From: Acidimicrobiia bacterium
GTDB taxonomy: Bacteria; Actinomycetota; Acidimicrobiia; IMCC26256; PALSA-610
Assembly (NCBI GenBank): GCA_036271555.1
Contig: DATBAK010000001.1
Span: 1 to 64,000, forward strand
DNA length: 64,000 bases
Direction: 5' to 3'
Program-made: the position numbers and the translations under genes
Notes under the pieces: generated by a model
Databases searched by the model: none
Seen by the model: the letters and a program-made list of their open reading frames with translations, nothing else
What the model was told of the DNA's origin: nothing
Shown: one piece after another, positions 42,524-50,441 of the stretch
Layout of the letters: each line of letters opens with the position of its first letter
Position numbering within the stretch: position 1 is the stretch's first letter

Positions 42524-43375
42524 ATGGCCGAAGTACCCGAACATCTGCTGCGCCGCAGCCGGGAGCGCCGCAAGGCGTTGGGCCTCCCCGTCGAGGGCGA
42601 GGAGGCCGAAGCCGGCGCGGCCGAAGCCGAGCCCGAGGCGGAAACGGTCGCGCCTGCGGAAGAGGCCGCGCCCGTCGCCGCGAGCGCGGATGCCGGCGAG
42701 GCGATCACCGAGAGCAAGGGCGGCATCCCCGCGCACCTGCTCGAGCGGTCGCGCAAGCGCAAGGCCGCGCTCGCCGGTGGCGACGCGGGAGCGGGTGCCG
42801 CCGCCGGCGGGACCGCGACGGCGACGCTGCCGCGTGCGAAGACCGCAGCCGCGCCCGCGCCGAGCGGCACCGGCCCCGGTGGTCACACGCAGCGACTGCT
42901 CACCGTCGTCAAGTCGGGATCGATCCAGCAGACACGCGCCGAGGCGCAGGACAAGGTGCACGTCTGGCCGCATCTGCTCGTCATCGAGTTCGCGTCGATC
43001 CTCTCGGTCACCGCGTTCCTCACGATCTTCTCCGCGCTCGTGAAGGCGCCGCTCCTCGGGCTCGCCGATGTCAACCAGACGCCGAACCCGTCGAAGGCGC
43101 CGTGGTACTTCCTCGGTCTGCAGGAGCTGTTGACGATGTTCACGCCGATGGTCGCGGGCGTGACCATCCCGGGCATCGCGTTGTTCCTGCTGATCCTCAC
43201 TCCCTACATGGACCACAACCCGTCGCAGAAACCCCACGATCGCAAGTTCGCGATCTGCGTCTTCACGATCTTCATGATGTTCTGGTCCGTGCTGGTCATC
43301 ATCGGTTCGTTCTTCCGTGGGCAGGGCTTCAACTTCACCTTCCCGTGGAACGACCACGTGTTCTTCGAGCTCTAA
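42524..43375 (+). CDS. Cytochrome b subunit IV-type C-terminal half with long N-extension
   Basis: 283 residues. Residues 150-283 form three membrane helices with NPSKAPWYFLGLQELL, the quinol-oxidation loop of subunit IV. The canonical PEWY Glu is replaced, giving APWY at residues 192-195. The first 130 residues are a charged, Ala-rich extension with two copies of a motif, VPEHLLRRSRERRKAL (4-19) and IPAHLLERSRKRKAAL (68-83). The protein follows b6 by 15 bases. The extension is probably a cytoplasmic docking segment; its partner is unknown. Confidence 0.9.
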   Translation: MAEVPEHLLRRSRERRKALGLPVEGEEAEAGAAEAEPEAETVAPAEEAAPVAASADAGEAITESKGGIPAHLLERSRKRKAALAGGDAGAGAAAGGTATATLPRAKTAAAPAPSGTGPGGHTQRLLTVVKSGSIQQTRAEAQDKVHVWPHLLVIEFASILSVTAFLTIFSALVKAPLLGLADVNQTPNPSKAPWYFLGLQELLTMFTPMVAGVTIPGIALFLLILTPYMDHNPSQKPHDRKFAICVFTIFMMFWSVLVIIGSFFRGQGFNFTFPWNDHVFFEL

Positions 43376-43387
43376 GGCAAGCCAGCC

Positions 43388-44230
43388 ATGTTCGTAGCCA
43401 TCATCGTCATCGTCATCGTCGTCATCGCCGCCGCGAGCGTGTTGCTGCTCGCGAACCGGCAGCGCGCGGCGACCGGCAACCTGAGCCGCGAGACGCGCAA
43501 GCGCGACCACGACGCGACCGCGGGCGAGTCCACCGCGGCGGGCACCGAGCTCGAGCTGAGCGAGGAAGCCCGCGCGCGCGCCGACGAAGCCGCCGCACAG
43601 GCGGGCGCGCCCGCAGTGCGTCGCCGCGGCGACATCACCGTATGGGAGCCCGTCGACGAAGAGGAGATCGGCGTCACCCGCCGGCAGTTCCTCAACCGAG
43701 GGATCCTCGTGGCGATGCTCGGCGCGCTCGGCACGTTCGGTGCGAGCCTGCTCGCGTTCCTCTGGCCTTCGAGCAGCGGCGGGTTCGGTGGCACGATCAA
43801 CGCCGGGAAGCTCTCCGACATCAACGCGTACATCGCGACGAACGCGCAGCCGTTCTACGTGCCCGAGGCACGCACCTACATCCAGCCGTATCCGAAGGCC
43901 GACCTGCCCGCGGCGAAGAAGGTCTACGACGACTACATCTACGCGAGCATGGAGAAGGGCATCGTCGCCCTCTACCAGAAGTGCGTGCACCTCGGATGCC
44001 GCGTGCCGTGGTGCCAGTCGGCGCAGTGGTTCGAGTGCCCCTGCCACGGCTCGAAGTACAACCGCGTGGGCGAGAAGCGCGACGGGCCCGCGCCGCGCGG
44101 CCTCGACCGCTTCCAGTCGATCATCAGCGGCGACAACGTCACGGTGAACACGGGACTGCTCTCGGTCGGTCCGCCGATCGGCACGAACACAACCGGCCAG
44201 GTGGCCGAAGGCCCGCACTGCGTCGGGTGA
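43388..44230 (+). CDS. Rieske iron-sulfur protein
   Basis: 280 residues. Haem-side electron acceptor of the complex: CVHLGC (Cys 199, His 201) and CPCHGS (Cys 217, His 220) bind the 2Fe-2S cluster, with Cys 204 and 219 for the stabilising disulfide. TRRQFLNRGILVAMLGALG (97-115) is a twin-arginine-type export signal and membrane anchor, and an additional N-terminal hydrophobic helix (2-22) is present. The acidic linker of about 70 residues between them is unusual. It begins 12 bases after the subunit IV gene. Confidence 0.93.
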   Translation: MFVAIIVIVIVVIAAASVLLLANRQRAATGNLSRETRKRDHDATAGESTAAGTELELSEEARARADEAAAQAGAPAVRRRGDITVWEPVDEEEIGVTRRQFLNRGILVAMLGALGTFGASLLAFLWPSSSGGFGGTINAGKLSDINAYIATNAQPFYVPEARTYIQPYPKADLPAAKKVYDDYIYASMEKGIVALYQKCVHLGCRVPWCQSAQWFECPCHGSKYNRVGEKRDGPAPRGLDRFQSIISGDNVTVNTGLLSVGPPIGTNTTGQVAEGPHCVG

Positions 44231-44270
44231 TGGATCGACCGTTGACTCCCGGTACCGAGGTGCCCCTTTC

Positions 44271-45524
44271 GTGAGCGTTCGTCATGTACTCGTCGTGGTC
44301 AACGTCCTCGCGCTCGTCGCGGTGGCGGTGTTCGCGTACATCGCGGTGCAACGCAACCGTGAGAAGAAGACGCCGCAGAACCTCGCCGTCTTCCACAACG
44401 ACGAGACGCTCGAGGGTCCGCACCTCGAGCGCGTGCTCGGCTGGTCGCTGTTCTTCGCGGCGATCATCGCGGTCGCGCTGCCCGTCTACTGGTTGCGGGA
44501 GCCGAACCGTCAGCACGAGTCGGTGCAGTACTTCGACGACGGCGCCGTCTCACGGGGCGCGACGCTGTTCTCGAACTCGTCGATGCCCGCGTACAACCAG
44601 GCGATCTCGCTGCAGTGCGCGAACTGTCACGGCGCCGACCTCGGCGGTGGCAGCACGAGCGTCGCGCACACGTTCAAGGACAACAGCGGCGCGTTCGTCG
44701 AGTGGAAGGCACCCGCGCTCAACACGGTGCTGCAGCGCTTCACGCCCGACGAGGTCTCGCAGATCATCACCTACGGGCGACCCGGCACGCCGATGCAGGC
44801 GTGGGGAGTCGAGGGTGGCGGTCCGAAGAACGACCAGAGCATCAGCGACCTCGTCGCGTTCATCACGTCGGAGCAGCTGACGGCCAAGCAGGCGAAAGCG
44901 CAGTCGAACGCGAACCTGAAGGCGTGGGCCGAGGAGCCGTCGACGCAGCTCGCCACGGCCCAGAAGGCACTGAGCGATGCGCAGTCGGCGCTCTCGAAGG
45001 CGCAGGCCGACACGAAGTCGACGAGCGCCGACATCAAGTCCGCGCAGGCCGCGGTCGACACGGCCGACAAGGCGTTCAAGTGGGCGCAGAGCTGGTCGGC
45101 GCGAAGACAGAACGCCTCCGAGGGCCAGCTGCTGTTCGAAGTGAACTGCGCGCGCTGTCACACGTTGTACTGGTCGATCCTCGATCCCGCGTTCCCCACG
45201 ACGGTGGAGAAGCCCGAGAACGTCATCGGGCAGCCCGGCGGCGGCGCGTTCGGACCCGACCTCAGCCAAGAGAAGGAACGGTTCACCGACAGTCCGACGG
45301 GAACCGGCGTCCAGGCGCAGATCGACTTCGTCACGCAGGGCTCCATCGCGAACGCGCCGTACGGCAACAACGGCGTCGGTACCGGACGCATGCCGGGCTT
45401 CGGCGGGATGCTCACGAAGGACCAGATCGCTGCGATCGTCACGTACGAGCGTGAAGGCCTCGACAAGACCACCGACCAGCTCGCTGCCGTCTCGTATCCC
45501 GGCGCGAAGTACACGACGTTCTAG
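44271..45524 (+). CDS. Membrane-anchored dihaem cytochrome c
   Basis: 417 residues. Two N-terminal membrane helices (about 5-26 and 57-74) precede the first haem site CANCH (116-120). A helical, Ala/Lys/Gln-rich linker of about 60 residues (225-280), probably coiled coil, leads to the second site CARCH (293-297). Met-containing GTPMQAWG and GRMPGFGGML are probable axial-ligand loops. It is the cytochrome c1/f equivalent that takes electrons from the Rieske protein. The GTG start at 44271 lies 40 bases after the Rieske stop. This differs from the standard actinobacterial QcrC, whose two sites are CxxCH in the N-terminal half. Confidence 0.9.
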   Translation: MSVRHVLVVVNVLALVAVAVFAYIAVQRNREKKTPQNLAVFHNDETLEGPHLERVLGWSLFFAAIIAVALPVYWLREPNRQHESVQYFDDGAVSRGATLFSNSSMPAYNQAISLQCANCHGADLGGGSTSVAHTFKDNSGAFVEWKAPALNTVLQRFTPDEVSQIITYGRPGTPMQAWGVEGGGPKNDQSISDLVAFITSEQLTAKQAKAQSNANLKAWAEEPSTQLATAQKALSDAQSALSKAQADTKSTSADIKSAQAAVDTADKAFKWAQSWSARRQNASEGQLLFEVNCARCHTLYWSILDPAFPTTVEKPENVIGQPGGGAFGPDLSQEKERFTDSPTGTGVQAQIDFVTQGSIANAPYGNNGVGTGRMPGFGGMLTKDQIAAIVTYEREGLDKTTDQLAAVSYPGAKYTTF

Positions 45525-45533
45525 GAGCCGTTG

Positions 45534-46343
45534 ATGACTTCGCTCGCCTTGATGTTGGCGGCCACGAAGACGCTGTGGGACCCGACGATCATCGGCATCC
45601 TCGCGCCGGTGTCGGGTGTCTTCCTGTTCTGCGGCTCGTGCTACCTGCTGCTCGCGACGAACCTCGGCGCGCGCCTCGGGTTCCTCATCGCCGCGACCGC
45701 GCTCACCGGCTTCATGGTGCTCCTCAGCACGCTGTGGCTCACCACGAGCACGCCGCTCGAGAGCCCGAAGGGGCGGACCGCGGCGTGGAAGGTCAAGGAG
45801 GTCGTGAAGTCGACGAGCGACTCGAAGATCGGCGCGATACGCGCCCTCTCCGAGACGAAACCCGCCGACACGACCGACGCGACGACGGTCCGCTCGTTCC
45901 TCGACAGCGCGTTCGTGACCGTCGTGCCGGCGTTCGGTGTGGCGAAGCCGAACCAACCCTTCGCACGCTTCGCACAGGCGGCGCAGTACCTGACCGACAA
46001 CCCGAGCCAGCAGCTGAACACGTACATCACCGGTGGTCGCGACAGCTGGTACGTGTTGCACACACCGGAGTACGCGGCCGTGAACTTCTGCGTCGCGAAG
46101 GTGCAGACGGTTCCGTTCGGCGCCAAGCCGCCGACCCCCGTGTGCGATCCCGCGCAGGCCAAGCAGGTCGCGATCCTCCAATACGACTTCGGATCGATCC
46201 GGCTGCCACCCGTCTGTTACCTCTTCGGTTCGATCATCCTGTTCCTCCTGAGCCTGCTCGGTTTGCACTGGTTCGAGATGGACGAGCGCGAGCGCGCCAA
46301 GCACGCGGCCACGCTCGAGTCGACCTCGACCTCGACGTCGTGA
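45534..46343 (+). CDS. Membrane protein of the cytochrome b/c cluster, function unknown
   Basis: 269 residues. Two helices near the N-terminus (IIGILAPVSGVFLFCG and RLGFLIAATALTGFMVLLS) and one near the C-terminus (YLFGSIILFLLSLLGLHWF) enclose a soluble domain of about 150 residues with Cys residues in VNFCVAKVQ and PTPVCDPAQ. ATG 45534 is preferred over the overlapping TTG at 45531. It ends in a Ser/Thr-rich tail. Operon position suggests a subunit or assembly factor of the quinol:cytochrome c complex. Family not recognised. Confidence 0.75.
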   Translation: MTSLALMLAATKTLWDPTIIGILAPVSGVFLFCGSCYLLLATNLGARLGFLIAATALTGFMVLLSTLWLTTSTPLESPKGRTAAWKVKEVVKSTSDSKIGAIRALSETKPADTTDATTVRSFLDSAFVTVVPAFGVAKPNQPFARFAQAAQYLTDNPSQQLNTYITGGRDSWYVLHTPEYAAVNFCVAKVQTVPFGAKPPTPVCDPAQAKQVAILQYDFGSIRLPPVCYLFGSIILFLLSLLGLHWFEMDERERAKHAATLESTSTSTS

Positions 46344-46354
46344 GGAGCCGCACC

Positions 46355-46594
46355 GTGTTCGACCGTTCCCGTCACTCGATCCGCAGCGCCGGCGCGCGGT
46401 TCTTTGCGCTCTTCGCCGCGCTCTTGGCCGTGCTCGCGACCGCGGCGCCGGCGGGAGCGCTCGTGCCCCAACCGGTCGACGCGTCCGATCAGGGTGCGCT
46501 CGCCTTCGTCTGCTTCGCGATCATGTGTGGCCTGATCGCGGCGTCGCTGTTCTACATGGACCGCGTGCGCCGCCGCCGCTTCCCCGACGACTGA
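46355..46594 (+). CDS. Small membrane protein at the end of the cytochrome b/c cluster
   Basis: 79 residues. An N-terminal hydrophobic stretch (FFALFAALLAVLATAAPAGA) looks like a cleavable signal, then a second helix (ALAFVCFAIMCGLIAASLFYM) and a basic tail RVRRRRFPDD. GGAG is 8 bases before GTG 46355. The size and layout recall small accessory subunits of b6f/bc complexes, but I cannot assign a name. It is the last gene of the cluster; a hairpin follows. Confidence 0.7.
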   Translation: MFDRSRHSIRSAGARFFALFAALLAVLATAAPAGALVPQPVDASDQGALAFVCFAIMCGLIAASLFYMDRVRRRRFPDD

Positions 46595-46600
46595 GTTTCT

Positions 46601-46640
46601 GGTCGCACTCGCTTCGCTCGCCGTTCCTGACGCCTCCGGC
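46601..46640 (+). repeat. REP-like element after the cluster's last stop
   Basis: GGTCGCACTCGCTTCGCTCG then CCGTTCCTGACGCCTCCGG, six bases after the stop. This is the clearest copy of the dispersed repeat and is nearly matched, in the opposite direction, by 58947-58985. Confidence 0.75.
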
Positions 46641-46645
46641 GACAA

Positions 46646-46664
46646 GTCGGGCGGGCCGCCCGAC
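46646..46664. terminator. Strong hairpin between convergent genes
   Basis: GTCGGGCGG and CCGCCCGAC form nine pairs around one base (seven with a normal loop). It separates the cytochrome cluster from hemL and could stop transcription from both sides. No U-tract. Confidence 0.55.
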
Positions 46665-46695
46665 CCGCCCGTTCCTGTAGGAGCGAAGTGCGTCG

Positions 46696-47973
46696 CTATT
46701 CGATTGCCGCGACGGTGGCGATCGCGGCGCTGAACGATGCGGCCGTGTGCTCCAGCGCGGCGTCGTCGTGTGCGAGGGACACGAACAGCGTCTCGTAGCC
46801 GCTCGGAGCGAAGAACACGCCGCGATCGAGCAGACCGTGGAAGCACTGCGCGTACCGCTCGTGATTCGCAGCCTGCGCGCCCGCGTAGTCGACGACCGGC
46901 GCCGTCGCGAAGAACAGGCCGACGAGCGTGTGGACGCGCGTGACCTGCGCGGGCACACCGACGGCTGAACACGCGTCGCGCAGCAACGATTCGAGACGCG
47001 CGGCCTTGTGCTCGAGCTCGGCGTACGCGGCTTCGTCGAGATGCGCGAGCGCGGCGAGCCCGGCCGCCGTCGCGAGCGGGTTCCCCGACAACGTGCCCGC
47101 TTGGTACACGGGACCGACCGGCGCGAGCTCGTCCATGAGTGCCGCCGCTCCGCCGACCGCGGCGAGCGGCAGCCCGCCGCCGACGACCTTGCCGAGGATC
47201 GTGAGGTCGGGGCGGATCGCGAAGCGGCCCTGCGCGCCGGAGGGACCGACGCGAAAGCCGGTGATCACCTCGTCGAGGATCAACAGCGCGCCGACGCGCG
47301 TGCAGCGTTCGCGCAGGCCCTCGAGATAGCCGGGCGCGGGTGGGACGAGGCCCATGTTCGCGGCGATCGGCTCGACGAGCACCGCCGCGATCTCGGCGCC
47401 GCGCTCGGCGAGCACCGCGTCGAGCGCGTCGAGATCGTTGTACGGAACGACGATCGTGTCGGCGACCGCGCCGGGCGTCACTCCCGCGGATCCGGGAAGC
47501 CCGAGCGTCGCGACTCCGCTGCCCGCGGCGACGAGCAGCGCGTCGAGGTGGCCGTGGTAGCAGCCCGCGAACTTCACGATCTTCGTGCGCGTGGTCGCGC
47601 CGCGTGCGACGCGCACTGCGGTCATCGCGGCTTCGGTGCCCGACGACACGAGCCGCAGCTTCTCGACGTTCGGCATGCGCTCGCACACGAGCTCCGCGAG
47701 CTCGACCTCGGCCGCGGTCGGCGTGCCGTACGACGTGCCCGCCGCGGCCGCGCGCTGCACGGCTTCGACGATCGCCGGGTGCGCGTGCCCGAGGATCGAC
47801 GCGCCCCACGACTGCACGTAGTCGACGTACCGGTTGCCGTCGGTGTCGACGAGGTACGCGCCCTCACCGCGCGCGGTGAAGAACGGCGTGCCCCGCACCG
47901 AGGCGAACGAACGGACCGGCGAGTTCACACCGCCGGGGATGCGCTCGAGCGCGCGGGCGAACAGATCGGACAC
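46696..47973 (-). CDS. hemL: Glutamate-1-semialdehyde 2,1-aminomutase
   Basis: 425 residues. ILDEVITGFRVGPSGAQ contains the PLP Asp and TILGKVVGGGLPLAAVGG the Schiff-base Lys. VQSWGASILGHAHPAIVEAVQRA is the N-terminal substrate segment. It converts glutamate semialdehyde from HemA to 5-aminolevulinate, the C5 route. Last gene of the rex/haem operon, 14 bases after hemB. Confidence 0.96.
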   Translation of the reverse strand: MSDLFARALERIPGGVNSPVRSFASVRGTPFFTARGEGAYLVDTDGNRYVDYVQSWGASILGHAHPAIVEAVQRAAAAGTSYGTPTAAEVELAELVCERMPNVEKLRLVSSGTEAAMTAVRVARGATTRTKIVKFAGCYHGHLDALLVAAGSGVATLGLPGSAGVTPGAVADTIVVPYNDLDALDAVLAERGAEIAAVLVEPIAANMGLVPPAPGYLEGLRERCTRVGALLILDEVITGFRVGPSGAQGRFAIRPDLTILGKVVGGGLPLAAVGGAAALMDELAPVGPVYQAGTLSGNPLATAAGLAALAHLDEAAYAELEHKAARLESLLRDACSAVGVPAQVTRVHTLVGLFFATAPVVDYAGAQAANHERYAQCFHGLLDRGVFFAPSGYETLFVSLAHDDAALEHTAASFSAAIATVAAIE

Positions 47974-47987
47974 GACGGTCGCTCCCC

Positions 47988-48968
47988 TCAGGAGCTCAGG
48001 AGTTCGGCGACGTCGCGCGCGCAGTAGGTGAGGATGATGTCGGCCCCCGCACGCTTGATCGCGACGAGATGTTCGAGCGCGACCGCGTCGCCGTCGAGCC
48101 AGCCGAGCTGCGCGGCGGCCTTCACCATCGCGTACTCACCGCTCACGTGATACGCCGCGACGGGCAGCGAGTGCCGCGCGCGAATCGCGGCGATGACGTC
48201 GAGGTACGCGAGCGCAGGCTTCACCATCACCATGTCGGCGCCCTCGGCGACGTCGAGCGCGACCTCGTCGATCGCCTCGCGCGCGTTCGCAGGATCCATC
48301 TGGTAGCCGCGTCGGTCGCCGAACTGCGGTGCGCACTCGGCGGCGTCGCGGAACGGGCCGTACAGCGCCGACGCGTACTTCGCCGCGTAGGCGAGGATCG
48401 CCACGTTCTCGTGACCGGTGCCGTCGAGCGCGGCACGGATCGCGCCGACCTGCCCGTCCATCATCCCCGACGGCGCGATCACATCGGCCCCCGCGCCGGC
48501 CTGGCTCGTTGCGATCGAGGCGTAGCGCACGATCGTCGCGTCGTTGTCGACTTCACCGGCGTCGGTGAGCACGCCGCAGTGCCCGTGGTCGGTGAACTCG
48601 TCGAGGCAATCGTCGGTCATCAACACGAGCGAGTCGCCGACCTCGTCGCGCAGATTGCGCAGCGCGATCTGAATGACGCCGTCGCGCGCGTCGGCGCCCG
48701 AGCCGCGCGCGTCCTTGACCGCCGGGATGCCGAACAACATGACGGCCGGGATGCCGAGCCCGGCGAGCTCGCGCACCTCTTTGCGCAGGCTCTCCTGGCT
48801 GTGCTGCACGACCCCGGGCATCGACACGATCGGTTCCGGTCCGTCGAGCCCTTCCTTCACGAACAGCGGCGCGACGAGCCCGTCGACCGAGAGGCGGGTC
48901 TCCGCGACGAGCCTGCGCAACGCCGGGGTGCGGCGCAGGCGACGGAGGCGGCGCTCGGGGAACGGCAT
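47988..48968 (-). CDS. hemB: Porphobilinogen synthase (delta-aminolevulinate dehydratase)
   Basis: 326 residues. It condenses two aminolevulinates. The metal loop reads MTDDCLDEFTDHGHCGV: two Cys and an Asp in place of the three Cys of the zinc enzyme. The Schiff-base Lys lies in MVKPALAYLDVI and the other active Lys in LAYAAKYASALYGPFR. The gene lies nine bases after the cobA-hemD fusion and 14 before hemL. Confidence 0.96.
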   Translation of the reverse strand: MPFPERRLRRLRRTPALRRLVAETRLSVDGLVAPLFVKEGLDGPEPIVSMPGVVQHSQESLRKEVRELAGLGIPAVMLFGIPAVKDARGSGADARDGVIQIALRNLRDEVGDSLVLMTDDCLDEFTDHGHCGVLTDAGEVDNDATIVRYASIATSQAGAGADVIAPSGMMDGQVGAIRAALDGTGHENVAILAYAAKYASALYGPFRDAAECAPQFGDRRGYQMDPANAREAIDEVALDVAEGADMVMVKPALAYLDVIAAIRARHSLPVAAYHVSGEYAMVKAAAQLGWLDGDAVALEHLVAIKRAGADIILTYCARDVAELLSS

Positions 48969-48977
48969 GCGATCAGG

Positions 48978-50441
48978 CTACCGGCGGCCCAGCGCGCCGA
49001 GGACGGCGGCGACGAGCCCGTCGATGTCGTGCGGATCGGCTTCCGCGTCGACGCGCAGATTCGCGGCGCGCGCGGTGTCGGAGGTGATCGGCCCGATCGA
49101 GATCGTGACCGGTTGCGTCGCGAGCGGGCCGACGAGGCGGCAGAAGTTCGTGACCGTCGACGACGACGTGAACGTGATCGCGTCGACCTCGCCGGCGCGA
49201 ACGCGCGCCAGGTCGACGGCATCGGGTTCGGCCGTCACCGTGCGGTAGACGGGCAGCACGTCGACGGCGTAGCCGAGCTCCGTGAGCCCGTCGGGCAGCG
49301 CGTCGCGCGCCTGCTCGGCGCGCGCGATCAGGACGCGCTCGCCCGCGTCGCGCGGCGGTGGGAACGCGGCGACGAGTGACTCCGCGACGAAGCGCTCGGG
49401 CACGAGGTCGGCGCGTACACCGGACCGTTCGAGCGCGGCCGCGGTGCCGGGACCGATCGCCGCGACCATCACGCCCGCGAGCGCGCGTGCATCGAGGCCG
49501 CGCGCGCGGAGACCGCGCGTGAACAGCGCGTCGACGCCGTTCGGGGAGGTGACGACGAGCCACCCGTACTTCGCGAGCTCGGGTAGGTCGAACTCGATCG
49601 GCTCGATCGCGATCGACGGGAGCTCGACGACGTCCGCGCCGAGCTCGGCGAGACGCGCCCGCAGGCCGCTCGCCTGCTCCCGCGCGCGGGTGACGACGAC
49701 GCGCCGACCGAACAACGGCCGGTTCTCGAACCACGCGAGCTCGAGCGCGGCGACCGGCCCGACCACGATCGCCGACGGCGCCTCGACCACTTCGCTGCCG
49801 ATGCGCGCGAGCGTGCTGCGGATCGTGTGCTGAGTCGGGTGTGTGCCCCACCGGACCGCGGCGACCGGCGTTTCCGGCGCGCGCCCACCATCGATCAGTC
49901 GCCGCGCGATCTCCTCGACACGACCCGCGCCCATGAGCACGACGAGCGTGCCGCCCGCGCGTGCGAGCGCGTCCCAGTCGGTGTCGGTCGTGCCCTTCGC
50001 GGGGTCCTCGTGACCGGTGACGATCGTGACGTGCGTCGACAGGCCCCGATGCGTGACCGGGATCCCGGCGTAGGCGGGCGCCGCGATCGCACTGGTCACG
50101 CCGGGCACGACCTCGAACGGCACGCCGGCGGCGCGCAACGCTTCGGCCTCTTCGCCCCCGCGCCCGAACACGAACGGATCGCCGCCCTTGAGCCGCACGA
50201 CCGTCGCGCCGGTGCGGCCGCGCTCGACGAGCAGCGCGTCGATCTCGGGCTGCGTCATCGCGACGCGACCGGGCGCCTTGCCCACGTCGATGCGCTCGGC
50301 CGTCGCCGGCGCGAGATCGAGCAGGCCCGCGTTGGCGAGCCGGTCGTGCACGACGATGTCGGCGCGCGCGAGCAGCTCGGCACCCCGCACGGTCAGCAGA
50401 CCGGGATCGCCGGGCCCCGCGCCGACCAGGTACACGGTCAC
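48978..50441 (-). CDS. Fused uroporphyrinogen-III C-methyltransferase / uroporphyrinogen-III synthase
   Basis: 487 residues. Residues 1-240 are CobA-type (SUMT): VYLVGAGPGDPGLLTVRG, VVRLKGGDPFVFGRGGEE and VPGVTSAIAAPAYAGIPVTHRG are its SAM- and substrate-binding motifs. Residues about 245-487 are HemD-like (RRVVVTRAREQASGLRARL, then VTSPNGVDALFTRG, then TFTSSSTVTNF). One chain thus makes uroporphyrinogen III and starts siroheme or cobalamin synthesis. The fusion is common in actinobacteria. It overlaps hemC by four bases (GTGA). Confidence 0.95.
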   Translation of the reverse strand: MTVYLVGAGPGDPGLLTVRGAELLARADIVVHDRLANAGLLDLAPATAERIDVGKAPGRVAMTQPEIDALLVERGRTGATVVRLKGGDPFVFGRGGEEAEALRAAGVPFEVVPGVTSAIAAPAYAGIPVTHRGLSTHVTIVTGHEDPAKGTTDTDWDALARAGGTLVVLMGAGRVEEIARRLIDGGRAPETPVAAVRWGTHPTQHTIRSTLARIGSEVVEAPSAIVVGPVAALELAWFENRPLFGRRVVVTRAREQASGLRARLAELGADVVELPSIAIEPIEFDLPELAKYGWLVVTSPNGVDALFTRGLRARGLDARALAGVMVAAIGPGTAAALERSGVRADLVPERFVAESLVAAFPPPRDAGERVLIARAEQARDALPDGLTELGYAVDVLPVYRTVTAEPDAVDLARVRAGEVDAITFTSSSTVTNFCRLVGPLATQPVTISIGPITSDTARAANLRVDAEADPHDIDGLVAAVLGALGRR

